This document shows, piece by piece, positions 1 through 11,336 of a stretch of 64,000 bases of DNA; position 1 is the first letter of the stretch; the number at the start of each line of letters is the position of its first letter. Under the pieces are notes generated by a model that was given only the letters and a program-made list of their open reading frames with translations, made no database searches and was not told the DNA's origin. The translations under genes were made by a program, and so were the position numbers. Source of the stretch: Saururus chinensis (Eukaryota > Streptophyta > Magnoliopsida > Piperales > Saururaceae); assembly GCA_035235625.1 (NCBI GenBank), contig CP141149.1, forward strand, positions 15,999,893 to 16,063,892, read 5' to 3'.

Positions 1-30
1 TAGAACTGTGCAAATAATACCAATAGCATG

Positions 31-345
31 CTCCCTTTGTTTAATATTAATCATTATATTTAAAAAATAGTAATTTTTGTTGAATAACGAAACCCACATA
101 TAAGAGAGAGAAAAATAAACTTATGATACTTTTTTTTAAGTATCCAATTATTTAAATTAAACAAAATAAAACTATTAATATATATAATTTTTTTTTATTA
201 AATAGAGCTATTAATGTGCAATAGAGAGGGTAAAAATTTAAATATTTTATAATAAATTAATAGTTCTATTTTATTTTTTACAATAAATTAAAAATAGTTT
301 ATTTTTAAAAATTATAACTATTAATTAGGACAAAAGGAGTATAAA
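31..345. repeat. Stowaway-like MITE sequence
   Basis: AT-rich sequence starts with a CTCCCTTTG terminus and ends in two AGAGGGTAA / AAGGAGTA-like termini (near 238 and 340), the usual Stowaway end (CTCCCTCCGT with TA target). Its interior (near 60-150) matches, in reverse orientation, the interior of the element at 823-1003. It may be two overlapping copies, so inner boundaries are uncertain. Confidence 0.5.
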
Positions 346-822
346 GAACCCATGTATAGCTCAATGTCCCAACTTATACTTACGAGTCCACAAGCCCAAG
401 CCTATTATTGCAAGTCATGATAGGGAAGTGGCTTTGACTGCCATGGAAGGAGGACAACAATTCGGTCCATTGCAACCTTGTTTTGAGCAAACCATTGATA
501 TCCACGAGAATCTGGGAGCTCAATCATAAGCTGTTATATCATGAAAGAATCTTTTAGAGCCCTCTTTCCATGAAAAGAGAAGCTAGCATTCTCCACTTGT
601 CACACATTGTACACAAAGGAATGGCCTCATAGAGGACAAGTGCACTAGGGAATAAGGGTCCATCGTGGTCATGGTTGTAAAGACCAAGGGAACGAGAGAG
701 TCGTGATCCGCTGGTAAAGTTTCATCAGTGTAGCCACTAGTCAAGCTTTCGGTGGAGTTTTATTAACTATCTATTATAAATGATTAATAACACATGAGCT
801 AACATATTCTTCTGTCTTGAAT
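346..822. other. no gene recognised
   Basis: This stretch is less AT-rich than its flanks but has no long open frame, no recognisable protein similarity and no repeat ends on either strand. It could be decayed transposon or gene sequence; nothing supports a call. Confidence 0.4.
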
Positions 823-1003
823 TAGTAATTCTATTTAGCAAAAAAAAGTTTGTATTAATAATTATATTTTCTTAATTTAAGTACTTAGGTATTTAAAAAA
901 GAGTATTATAATTTTATTTTCTATTCTCTTATATGTGAATTTCATCATTTAATAAAAATTATTATTTTTTTAAATATAACTATTAATATGGGATAAACGG
1001 AGT
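823..1003. repeat. Stowaway-like MITE, inverted relative to the copy at 31
   Basis: The right end reads TATGGGATAAACGGAG followed by T, a Stowaway-type terminus. The interior (near 870-985) is the reverse complement of the interior at 60-150, so the two are copies of one MITE family in opposite orientation. The left end is eroded. Confidence 0.5.
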
Positions 1004-1316
1004 TCATCACCTAAATATATAGTTTGTACACATGATGTGCATGTGCTAATGCATGCATCATTTACTCCATAGTGGTCAATTAGGGTACCTTCATAATAGG
1101 CTACATAAGTGAAATCTACAAAAAGATTATACATTTACTCCTAGTTATATATTGCTAACCTAAGAGAAAAACCCCTAAAAATATAGAAATTTATCTTCAG
1201 CTGGGGGGCTATGGCCCTTGACCATCATAACTTAGGTTCACCTATAACTTGGCTATTGAAAATAAGAATGACGCTATGTAGGTTCACTCAAGCCGTCAGT
1301 TTACAACATGCTCACT

Positions 1317-1490
1317 ACTCCCTCCGTTCCAAATTAATAGCTATATTAATAGGTCCATTTTGTTTAATTATAGTGGTTAGATGTATAAAAAGGAGTATAA
1401 TAAGCTTATTTTCAACATGTGAATTTTACCATTAAATAAAAATTACTATTTTTCTAAATGTAATTATTGATATAGGATGGATAGAGTATA
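1317..1490. repeat. Stowaway MITE
   Basis: It begins with TACTCCCTCCGTTCC and ends with GGATGGATAGAGTATA, imperfect inverted ends flanked by TA, as expected for Stowaway elements of the Tc1/mariner superfamily. The inner sequence near 1400-1460 is shared with the copies at 31 and 823. Confidence 0.65.
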
Positions 1491-2182
1491 TTGTATGGGC
1501 ATAGCAGCCCCACACATTATTAAGTTAATAGTAATGTTGCATATGCTCTCAACGAGCAGATGATGCATACAAAAATACTAAAATATTTTTGAAACACACT
1601 CTAAAACATACTAAAATAGGGTAGTTATTGATGTAATTTTCACCTAAAATGGTTTCTTTTTGTATGGTGCCAGGTTTAAAGATGATTATAGATGCTTAAT
1701 ATCACATGTACTTTTTTCAGTAAATGCTCGATTATGAAGAATCTGACTACATAGCTAAAAGCCTAAAACCATTATTAACTTAAAATGGCGAATTTGAATC
1801 CAAAAAGGGTCTTCCACCTCATCCCCAAATTTAGAAGTCGCTTACAATTTTCATGGCTAATTTTGATAATTGAACATGTTCCCATTCGTAAAGGATGAAC
1901 CAAATCTGACCAGGTGGGGGGCTATGACTGCTGGATTCGAGAATTTGGGTCAGATTCTATGGCCGTATTCCATATATGAGTGGGAAATCCATGAAAAAAG
2001 TTTGATTCCTTCATCTCCTCCAATTCTTTTGTCTGTAAATCAATTTTATTGCTTCACACTTTATTCCTTTCGGCTGCTGCTTTTATATGTTTGCTCACTC
2101 CTTCCCCATGTCAAGCCTGAAGTCGCAACCATTTTGGCTTCGCATTCAAGTCTGTCTACTTTCCACACTGACAAGAACAAGC
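1491..2182. other. upstream region of the WAKL gene
   Basis: No repeat ends or coding similarity are seen here. It should contain the promoter and 5' leader of the receptor-kinase gene starting at 2183, but I could not fix a TATA box or start site. The open frame across 1870-2376 overlaps the kinase gene in another frame and looks like chance. Confidence 0.4.
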
Positions 2183-4069
2183 ATGAGAAGAACAAGCTCA
2201 ACAATACAGCCAGCCTTACTTCCTCTTTGTTTTCTCATCCATTCCATCACTCTCTTATCGTCTTCTCAAAAGACATGCCCCAACTGTGGCCTCATGCCGG
2301 TTCCCTACCCGCTGAGCACTGCCTCCGATTGCGGCGATCCCAGCTACCGCCTTCAGTGCAATGCTTCCGAACATAGGCTTTACTTTGAAGCCCTCAACGG
2401 GAGCTCCTACCATGTTCTCTCCATCCATCCCACAACCAACCGCATGGTGGTGCAACCTGCCCCATGGGTCCCGGGCACATGCATGACACAAGACTTGTTT
2501 GTGAGTCAGGGCCTATGGCTCAACCAGACCCTCCCCTTCAATGTCACCTCCTCCAATACCATCTTCCTTTTCAACTGCTCTCCTCGCCTCTTGTTGTCTC
2601 CTCTCAACTGCACCACCACCAGCCTTTGCCATAGCTACCTCAACGGCTCTGGCCGGGTCAGCCCCGCAAGGGCACAACAGTGTAGCAATGGTATTAGACC
2701 ATGCTGCACCTTTGTGGCCGGGGGATTGCCCTCAGCCTACAAGATAAGGCTCCATGAGTCTGGATGCCGGGCCTTCCGAAGCATCTTGCATATGGACCCC
2801 CAAAGCCCGGCAAGTGAATGGGAAGATGGGCTAGAAATCCAATGGGCTCTGCCACCGGAGCCCGCCTGCCGAGACCAATCGCATTGCAGCAAGACCTCCA
2901 CATGCACCCCAATAAAGCTTGGCCTCTCTCGTTGCCTATGCAATCAAGGGTACTACTGGGACCATGCTCTTGCTGCTTGTTTCCAACGTAAATCTACCAA
3001 ACATCGCTCAATTATACTTAAGGTGGCTACTGGGGCATTTACTTTGCTTATGACCATCATGGCAGTTTCTTCTGTTATAGTTAGTAAAAGATCAAACAAG
3101 TCTTGCCTTCAATCCAAGATGGTAAGGCAGAGGGAAGAGGTGCTCAAAGCCTCCACCGGGGGAAAGCCACCCAAGCTCTACACCCTCAAAGAGGTGAAGG
3201 CAGCTACAAGTGGGTTTTCAAGGGGCCGGCTCCTGGGGGCAGGTGCCTTTGGGGAAGTCTACAAGGGGGTGCTCAAAGATGGAACCCTAGTGGCTGTCAA
3301 GTCAGCCAAGGTGGGCAACATCAAGAGCAATGAGCAAGTGCTTAATGAAGTGGGAATTCTCTCACAAGTCAATCATAAGAACCTTGTTAGGCTCTTAGGC
3401 TGCTGCATTGAGGCCCAGCAACCACTGATGATATATGAGTACATATCGAATGGAACTCTTTTTGACCATCTCCATGGAAATTGTTTACCGTTCCTCAACT
3501 GGGAAACTAGGATGAGCATTGCATTACAAACTGCTGATGCACTGGCTTATTTGCACTCTTCAGCTCAAATTCCAATCTACCACAGGGATGTGAAGTCCGC
3601 AAACATCTTGCTCGACACCGATTTGAATGCAAAGGTGGCCGATTTTGGGTTGTCTAGGCTGGCGCAGCCAGGGCTAAGCCATGTTTCTACATGTGCTAAG
3701 GGCACACTAGGGTACCTAGACCCCGAGTACTACAGGAACTTTCAACTAACGGATAAGAGTGATGTTTACAGCTTTGGTGTAGTATTGCTTGAGTTACTGA
3801 CCTCTCAAAAGGCCATTGATTTCAACAGGGACCAAGATGATGTGAACCTTGCTATGTATGTGATCCAACTGACTGACAAGGGTCTCGGCGCACAGGCAGT
3901 GGTTGATCCTAGGCTCATAGCCGGGCCCTCGGAGAAGATGATTAAGAGTGTAGGAATGGTATTGGATCTTTCACTAAGTTGTTTGAGGGAGAAGAAAGGT
4001 GACAGACCTAGCATGAAGGAGATAGTTCAACATTTAGGGTACGTCAAGGGTACAATTTTGGCGCAATGA
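2183..4069 (+). CDS. WAKL20: wall-associated receptor kinase-like 20 (WAKL20-type)
   Basis: This is a single uninterrupted 628-residue frame. Seen: a hydrophobic signal peptide (about residues 1-28); a cysteine-rich extracellular part starting CPNCG at 32, the galacturonan-binding GUB_WAK type; a C-terminal WAK module beginning CRDQSHC (229); a membrane segment at about 276-302; and a complete Ser/Thr kinase domain with G-loop GAGAFGEV (352), catalytic Lys in VAVK (373), HRDVKSAN (466-474) and DFG (487). It is an RD kinase and should be active. Family knowledge: WAKL proteins sit in the plasma membrane, contact pectin and signal inward; the ligand of this member is not known. An in-frame ATG at 2087 would add 32 residues before the signal peptide, so the ATG at 2183, directly before the hydrophobic stretch, is preferred. 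No frameshift or missing catalytic residue is seen. Confidence 0.95.
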   Translation: MRRTSSTIQPALLPLCFLIHSITLLSSSQKTCPNCGLMPVPYPLSTASDCGDPSYRLQCNASEHRLYFEALNGSSYHVLSIHPTTNRMVVQPAPWVPGTCMTQDLFVSQGLWLNQTLPFNVTSSNTIFLFNCSPRLLLSPLNCTTTSLCHSYLNGSGRVSPARAQQCSNGIRPCCTFVAGGLPSAYKIRLHESGCRAFRSILHMDPQSPASEWEDGLEIQWALPPEPACRDQSHCSKTSTCTPIKLGLSRCLCNQGYYWDHALAACFQRKSTKHRSIILKVATGAFTLLMTIMAVSSVIVSKRSNKSCLQSKMVRQREEVLKASTGGKPPKLYTLKEVKAATSGFSRGRLLGAGAFGEVYKGVLKDGTLVAVKSAKVGNIKSNEQVLNEVGILSQVNHKNLVRLLGCCIEAQQPLMIYEYISNGTLFDHLHGNCLPFLNWETRMSIALQTADALAYLHSSAQIPIYHRDVKSANILLDTDLNAKVADFGLSRLAQPGLSHVSTCAKGTLGYLDPEYYRNFQLTDKSDVYSFGVVLLELLTSQKAIDFNRDQDDVNLAMYVIQLTDKGLGAQAVVDPRLIAGPSEKMIKSVGMVLDLSLSCLREKKGDRPSMKEIVQHLGYVKGTILAQ

Positions 4070-4500
4070 AAATGGTTGAATAGTTTGTGGACTAGCTTCA
4101 GCTCTTATCAGCTTTTAAATTTTTGAACAGCGAGGAGTCAATCATCTCCTATTTTAACTAGCCCACCCACCAATATAAAGTCAGTAAATATCCACCATTT
4201 GGATATATTCTAATGGTAGATATTTACCGATTGTGGTAAGGGGGCTGGCTGGCTAAAAGAGGGGTGATAAACTTCTCATCCTTTCTCAAATACTCATGTA
4301 GTTACAAATGTGCTACATTGGATGCAACACTTCTTTTAGTCGCATTGTGAGTTTCAAATTAATATCTTGTGGATCTATAACAATTAGTTAAGCAAAACTT
4401 CTCCAGATGCCCTTTGCAATATAGGTTGGAATATGATTCCCCCCTCCCCCCTCTTTATTTTCCAAGCGTAGCTTTAGTCATATCTTCTTTATTTTTTTAA
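4070..4500. other. 3' flank of the WAKL gene
   Basis: The stretch presumably holds the 3' untranslated region. A short inverted repeat near 4150-4270 pairs AAATATCCACCATTTGGAT with a later TGGTAGATATTTACC. No coding similarity was seen. Confidence 0.4.
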
Positions 4501-5180
4501 TATTGAAAGAAGAGGCCACGTGAAAAATATTGATTTTAACCATTTGAATAACTTACCAAGTAGATGTATTTTATGTTTAAGACAAAGTAGATAGAAGAAG
4601 ACTTAAAAATCTTCGAAACACTACAAAGAATGTGCAAATTAGAGCTCGAATGAGGGAGACATGTCTATTTACAGTTGGATAGGCGTACAATACCTGTTTA
4701 CTTGAATTAGACATGCAAATTACCCGTTTACTAAGCTTTGCTGGCCTAGTTAATTTCAGTGATGGAAATATGGCAAAAAAGGCTCAATTGGGCTACCTAG
4801 TAGCAGGGTAGTTTGGCTAAATTCCTTAAGAGATTAGGAATCCAAATCCCTATTAATATAAAAACCATCTAGGGCACTGTTGGATAAAATTTTTAGGAGG
4901 TGAAAGGAGTTACCAGAGAATTTTCTGGTGAGCATGGCCAAAGAAGGAGGCTGGGAGGAGCCAAAGACCGAAGGAAGGAGAAGTAGGATACTACTTTAGG
5001 AGACTGACTCTCTAATTATCTTGTCAAATTTTTACATGGACTCACTAAAACATTTTTTCAGAAGTTCCTCTACATAGAAATTTAATGGTTTGGATTTTCA
5101 TGCATATTTTTTTAATACTTAATCTAATAAAACTAGTACTTGAGCATTTTAAAGTTAATTGTAAAGTTTGATATTTACTA
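4500..5180 (+). repeat. relic of an LTR related to the one at 28369
   Basis: Stretches such as AATGAGGGAGACATGTCTA near 4650 match GATGAGGGAGATACGACTG near 28555, and both are followed by a purine/pyrimidine-biased stretch and a TATAAAA-type motif (near 4857 and 28761). This suggests a decayed, same-orientation copy of that LTR family. Its ends were not found. Confidence 0.4.
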
Positions 5181-5536
5181 AGTGGGATGAAGGGGTTCTT
5201 TGGTCTTGCTTTACAGTTATTATCCTAGTTATTATTTCTTCAACTTAAGTTAATAACATTGGCACTCAATTTTTTTTCTCTTTGTTTTGTGTAGCTGAAG
5301 ATATAAAACTTAGCGCTGCTTAGGAGGCAACCCATGAGTTTTTTAATTTTGTAGATATATTCACTACAAACCCTCACAAGATATAACTCGTCTACTAGTG
5401 CAAATTAGGGGTTTAACGGCTTACTACATGTGCTAAATGTAGTCGCGACGGCCTACAAAAGTGGTATATTTTCTTGTTTTCTTTTTTCAAACACATAGAT
5501 TGCTAAAGACTAACAATATGCTGGTTGGGGGGTATT
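5181..5536 (+). mobile_element. 3' internal end of an Athila/Tat-like Ty3/gypsy element
   Basis: A GCTGCTTAGGAGGCAACCCA block at about 5314 resembles the CTTCTTGGGAGGCAACCC block common in the 3' internal region of plant Athila/Tat elements. The segment ends with the purine-rich GGTTGGGGGG (5523-5532), placed as a polypurine tract just before the LTR start at 5537. No pol is left in the window. Confidence 0.5.
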
Positions 5537-6239
5537 TGATGCATTAAAATAGTGTTGAATTAAGTGTTTTTGTCATGCCTCGGCGATGCCCGAGCCGAGC
5601 TGAACCCGGTCTAGGGGCCGGTCAAGCGCGCGGGAGCGACGAAGGGAAAATTGAGAAATGATCTAGTGGAAGACTTAACCCTAACCACGGGCGATTAACA
5701 GAAATACGGAGTACGCACAATCCTTTGAGCAAGAGTAAATAAGAAGGAAAGAAAGAGTGTTGCTTATCACAAAGTAAACAACTAATCTCAAACCCACATG
5801 CTTAGTTAAGTAAAGCCCACACCGGCTCAAAATAAGTCATAAGCATCACAACTGTAAAATGTGACATAAATCCAAAACAACAAAGAACTCTACACAAAGG
5901 TTCTAAACATAAAGTATAAAACCAAAGAAGATAAGTCACACAACGATCTCCATGATCACATCTAAGCCATCTCCGACCTTTCTTCAAAGAGGAGATCCTG
6001 TCCCTCTGTGTGTCGCACCATGCAACCCCAAAACAAAACACAAGAAAGAGGGGTGAGTTTAACAAACTCAGCAATGGTTTTTAAATATCGCTATCAACAT
6101 TGAAAATACGATAGCATAGCAATATAATCATTCTGATCAAAGATTAGTAAGGTGCATCATTTTCTGATCATACATACACGTCACCTAAAACTTGTATCAT
6201 AGGGTATAATCCACCTAGTGCCATTAACATCATATCAAT

Positions 6240-6500
6240 CTGCATGGAATGTATCTCTAACATATATATATATATCAATCATGCTTCAACAACCATATCA
6301 ATCCTACATGAGATGAATCTGTAACATGCATATTCAATCATGCGTCACATCATATCAATCTGCATAAGATGTATCTCTAACATATATATGTCAATCATGC
6401 TTCAACAACCATATCAATCCTACATGAGATGTATCTCTAACATGCATATTCAATCATACGTCACATCATATCAATCTGCATGAGATGTATCTCTAACATA
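6240..6500. repeat. short tandem repeats inside the solo LTR
   Basis: The phrase CATATCAATCTGCATGAGAT or a close variant, followed by GTATCTCTAACATATA and TCAATCATGC, recurs several times at roughly 60-130-base spacing. These are imperfect tandem duplications that lengthen this LTR. Confidence 0.7.
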
Positions 6501-8928
6501 CATATCAGTCATGCTTCAACATCATATAATGCACACCTCCATCAAGGAGTAATTACAAATAGCTTCACGAAGACGGAAACACAGACAAGGCCACGTAGGC
6601 GTGTCGTGCAAGGAGTAATCACAAATAGCATCACAAAGACGGGAACACCGACAAGGCCACGTAGGCATGTCATGATCCAAATTCTATACAAGAATTTAAG
6701 AAGATCGGGGTAGTCAATCCCTAATTGCTGCTCACCCCACACGATCCTGGCCAAGGATGTCACATTCTCATGAAGAGAACCTAGAGCAGGTGTGTTTGCC
6801 CAGGGACATCTCCTGCGGAGGGGAGAGCCCGAGTTCCCACATAGGAAACCCGCGAACACATGGTAGCTGGTGCAAGGAGCATACCATACTGGATTCTCAG
6901 GGTCCAGGTTCGACTGTCTCAATAAATAATTCTCAACCGCGTTAATAATTCAGAACAACCAAACTTGGCTCGACTCAACCCGGGGAGCGCGCATGTTCCA
7001 CAAAGGAACTCAAATCAAAACATGTCCTTTCGGACCAATCAAGTTTCGATTAAGCCAGATGACCGATTAAACCGGCACGTAAATTTCACCACATTGCATC
7101 CAATTGATCAAATTCGATTAATCTCGATAAAACCTCATTCACGAAGTCCGATCCATGATGCATGATGTTAAACCGAACATAACCCATGAATTCCTTTTAA
7201 CTAAACTCAACCTGACTTGGAGTGTGCACGTAAAAGTACCTCTATGTTGACTCTAGTCCTCACGTCCCATACCATGAGTATTCATGACGCCATAGAAGCA
7301 AATTTAACTAAGCATTAGCGCAACGAACCTTAGAGCTATTCATCAACATAATGCGTCCTATACCACAAGTGTCTAATGGTTTCTCCTTGGCTGTTCCACA
7401 CAACCGGTCAATTGGAAATACATTTTCATGATGCATGCAGCATGGTACATACGTGGGCAAGACATACGTGAATCCTAATCCAGATAAGTGCTCTCATCAG
7501 CCCCTAATGCACCATTCATAATCATAATATCAAACTTCAACATCATCATTAAACCCCACATGTGTGTGTACCTAGTAGAAGCATTTCACACAATGTATAT
7601 CAACATGCTTGAAATTAAACTCACTACCACACTACACATGTGAACTTCCGTATAATCATGAATTCCAGCGGAAATAATAGGAGAAGAATCATTGAAAACA
7701 TAACTCAAATCAAAACTCAATCACAAAGGCTAAACACATATAAGACCATTCAGTTCATCATTGAGTCATGGCATTCATCAACATCCACACATCAACTAAC
7801 CACATTCTATCATGACACATCAGTCCATTAATAGGTTGTAGCCCTACTGAAAATCTGCTTATCCATGGGGGATCAACCATTCACAATTTCCATATGACAA
7901 TTCCAACATCATGCCATAAAACATAAGCCATTCAATAAATCTCTTAATCATATATCCTAACTTCATAACCTCAATATTATGCATTTTCCAGTAGCATAAT
8001 ATAGCTCAAAACACTCCACATTCATATGAAATTGGCAAGCTAAAGTGAAATCATCGAAATAAACATCATGCACTAGAACACAAATCTGCTGTGTAGCCGT
8101 TCGAACGCCCTTCAAGCCGTTCGATCGGTTAAACGTAAGAATTTGAAATTCATAGTTTGGTCGTTCGAACGCCTAGCAGGCCATTCGATCGACTGAACTG
8201 GAAAACTGTCATTCCGACAGTGTTGCCGTTCGAACGCCTAGAAGGGCCGTTTGAACGCCAACAAGGCAGAACTGAATCATCTTCTTCCTTTCGCAAATCC
8301 AAACCAAAATACCATTGATAACACTTCAAATCCACATCTAACACCCTAATCATCATCAAAAGTCCTTCTTGACTTCCAGAATGTTAAACCATATCATAAT
8401 AATGCAAAACCCTAAGAAATCGGGATTAAATAATTCTATTTTCTAATCTTACCATTAACACACCAAATCAAGCAACTCCATTCGAAATAAGCCAAAAATC
8501 AAGAATTTTACCATGGATAAACTGAGATTTCGAATACCCATTACCTCAGCACTCGATTAAGCTCGGATTGGAGAGTCACCCTCCTTGAAATCCTTGAAAA
8601 CACAATGAGTTTGAATTAAACTCCAATAGAAATCGATTTACCCAAGAAATCCCTAATTAAATCTTAGATCTAGGGCTTGTTGATAGTAAAAATCAAAATT
8701 TGAATGTTAGGGTTTGTAGTAAAATACAAATCAGTAATTTTTGATGTCCAAAAACGAATTGAAACAAGGGGAAAATGGTAGACTTGGAAGAGCTTAAGAA
8801 GAAAGTATAGTTTAGTGCTTAATTAGAGTAAGCTTACCTTAAACTGCTTCTAATTCGGACCTAATTGGGGATTAGGCCAGACCTCCCTCCTTAGCCTATT
8901 CCCAAAAATGGAAATGGCTCAGGTTTGC

Positions 8929-8937
8929 CCTTTTATA
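8929..8937 (-). promoter_or_regulatory. TATA box of the solo LTR
   Basis: TATAAAAGG on the minus strand lies at the same place in the LTR as TATAAAAGG at 60361-60369 in the related copy, and similar sequence (GAGCCATTT, GGGAATA.GCTAAG) follows in both. This is probably the retrotransposon promoter. Confidence 0.6.
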
Positions 8938-10739
8938 GTAAGGGTTGGGGTATGTATGGGTAAGTTATGGGGTGTAAATAAGAAAAGTGGGCTAAAAATA
9001 TGTATTTTGTAAATTTAAGCACTAATTAAGCCTAAGAAAATTCTGAAAATTTTTATATGACCTTAAGTAGACATCTGGGTTCATTTGACCCAAAAACTGA
9101 AATTTCGACGGTGGGGCCTACAGGGGTCCCGCCAAAACCCTAATTTTCGGAAAAATAGTAAAAATTCCAAAAAATCCCAGAAATTCACATTTGTTTTAAA
9201 ATCACTTAAAATCACTAATCTTAAAGTTAATTTTGGTTAAAACCATCATAAACACTATTTATTCATGAAATCACCGAATAAATTAGAAAAGTGTTAATCT
9301 CACAATAGCCCATAATTAAAGAAAATCAAAACCAGTTTAGAGATGAGGGATCTTACAGTTTTCAAATCTTGGATTGCAGTCCTAATTTATGTTAATTTAT
9401 TACTTATTGGGGCTATTTATATTTCGAATAAGTGAGTTAGACCTCTGTTGTATTTACATGTCTGAATAGGCTTCGACAAGATACAAGTAGAAGAGGAAGT
9501 GAAGCCCAACTAACTAAAGATATCTAAGGGTCAATAATGGGCTCTTAATGGTATAAACATGCATGGAATGGTCGAACACATCCATGTTGACCTATTGGAT
9601 TTCAAATTTGCATCAAAAGAACCAAATTTGAGAAAGAGCTTATTTGGACAGATTAATACATCCTTAGTACTTTGGTCATATCTTTTTACAAAAAAATCCA
9701 ATTGATATAATTTTAGTGGCATTAGAAAGAAGACTTTCTTAGCTACAATCACTCCTAGAAGAAGAAACTCATAATTTGGAAGATATATGGGTCAAATCTG
9801 ATGTGTAAAGGGACAACTAGTCAATCAACTTGTGGCCAATACATAGATGATATTTTCAGTTATTGTGATTAATACACATAAGGAAAGATAATGAGGCTGA
9901 TTAGATAATTATAAAAAGAGTAAACGATACTTATTTTCTAAATAAATCTTTGATGTATTTGATTGATTTAGAATATAATCATTGCTAAAGAAGCAACTAA
10001 TCAAGCAATAAATTAAGAAGCAATCAAGGGATATGATTGGTCATTCCCTTTTGAAGCAACCCCTTCTACCCATATAAAAAAAAATGTGGACGTGGGAGAG
10101 GCATCATATCATCCTCTTTGGAGCAGTCTTTTACTATATTTCTTTTCTTCTTTTGTAGTTTTTGTTTTTAAGTTTTATTGTAATAACTTTTTAAGAACTC
10201 TAGCTAAGGTTAGAGGTAATATGTAACAATCTAATAGAGTTCTATTCATGTTTCATCATTGGTTTCAAGTAAGTATTGGTTATTTGAAATGATGCTCATT
10301 TAATATTATTTTTCTTCTTATTTCTTTGCAATCTTAATGCATAAGATGTTTGAAGGAACTCTTGAAGAAAAAATTCTTTTAATCCCTTATCTATTCAAAG
10401 TATTATTTATCTTTATTTTTTTTATTATTTATATCTTCCGGTTAGATAAAATCTTCATTTGATTCTAATCAAGCTAATATGACACATGAAGAACATTATT
10501 ATATGTTACAATAACCCTTAATGCCTTAGTATTTTATATTATTGAATTTCATCTTCACACTTCTATTTCCTCAATACTCTTCTACTCTCCCTCTTAACTT
10601 TTTTTACTCCATCAATTTTGTAATTATTGTAATAGTCACACAAAAGCAATCCTTGTGGATTCGACCTTGCAAGACTATGTTCATTTGTGCACTTGTGAGT
10701 AATGTAACACTAAGATTTTGATCAATTTAATGAATCAAT

Positions 10740-11336
10740 AGTTTTGGTGTAATAGTTGCCACCTTGATTTTGAATATAGAGGACAAGGACCTTAACACTT
10801 TCCTCACAACAGGGTAATTAGGTATAGACTCTCCTAATTGATCACATGTGTTTAATATTTCTGAAATCTTAGTATAGTATTAAAAAATAGTCTCATCTTT
10901 ACTCATTATCATATTTTCAAATTCAAGAGGTAGCATATCTAGCCTAGGCACTTTCATGGCTTCACTTCCCTAATTATATTTTACAAAATTTTCCCATGCA
11001 ACCTTGGCAGATGTACAATTAGAAATTAACCTATGTTGTGATTTTCTACAACAATGAAAAATGCACTAAGGACTTTACTATTTTGATTTGAAAGTTCATT
11101 TCATTTTTATCCCATTCACTCTCATCTTTGAAGATTGAATTTTCACTTTTATCTTTCGTCATTGGAGGATTCTAACATTTAATTACTGTTTTTCAAACAT
11201 TCTCATTAAGCACTTGAATAAAAGGTCTCATCCTATTCTTCTAATATGAAAAATTTTGACAATCAAACATATGTGGATGATTCATTGGATTACCCACATC
11301 CCTATTTTTGTTCATTGAGTTATTTAATGTAGCCAT
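10740..11336 (-). pseudogene. decayed Ty1/copia gag (UBN2-type) fragment
   Basis: Read on the minus strand, the conceptual product contains phrases typical of the copia gag helical domain (MKVPRLDMLPLEFE, DETIFQYYTKISEI) interrupted by many stops and frameshifts. A Met-initiated piece (MATLNNSMNKNRDVGN, near 11336) looks like the gag start, as copia gags often open with MAT. It lies just past the Athila LTR, in opposite orientation. No protease or reverse transcriptase follows. Confidence 0.55.

Larger units (their letters stand above)
5571..9357 (-). mobile_element. 3.8-kb solo LTR of a Tekay/Del-like Ty3/gypsy element
   Basis: The + strand reads TGTCATGCCT...GATCTTACA and is flanked on both sides by the 5-bp direct repeat GTTTT (5566-5570 and 9358-9362), the hallmark of LTR-element integration. 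No internal region is present, so this is a solo LTR left by LTR-LTR recombination. On the minus strand it runs TGTAAGATCC...GGCATGACA. A diverged copy in opposite orientation occupies 59936 to the window end. It contains a TATA motif (8929-8937), an array of GTTCGAACG words (8085-8280), tandem AT-rich repeats (6240-6500) and a TGAGTTTAACAAACTCA hairpin (6054-6070). Confidence 0.85.
5537..10709 (+). mobile_element. 3' LTR of the Athila/Tat-like element, split by a later insertion
   Basis: The LTR starts TGATGCATTAAAATAG right after the polypurine tract and ends TGTAACA at 10709. The end contains the GTGGATTCGACC ... TTGTGCACTTG signature seen in related LTR ends at 63426-63510. Removing the insertion at 5571-9357 plus one 5-bp duplication leaves about 1.38 kb. 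The section near 10070-10200 looks like a promoter and transcript start. Much of 9363-10630 has no other identifiable content. Confidence 0.55.

Noticed and set aside
2087..2182. In-frame upstream ATG of the WAKL gene
   Set aside because: It would place 32 polar residues before the signal peptide, which is atypical for receptor kinases; the ATG at 2183 fits better.
6240..6500. Regularly spaced repeats that could suggest a CRISPR array
   Set aside because: The window is plant nuclear DNA. The units are imperfect, of varied length, without unique spacers or cas genes, and lie inside an LTR.
8085..8280. GTTCGAACG words resemble the B box of tRNA genes (GGTTCGANNCC)
   Set aside because: No A box, cloverleaf or terminator is present, and the words are symmetric and repeated, so they are not tRNA genes.
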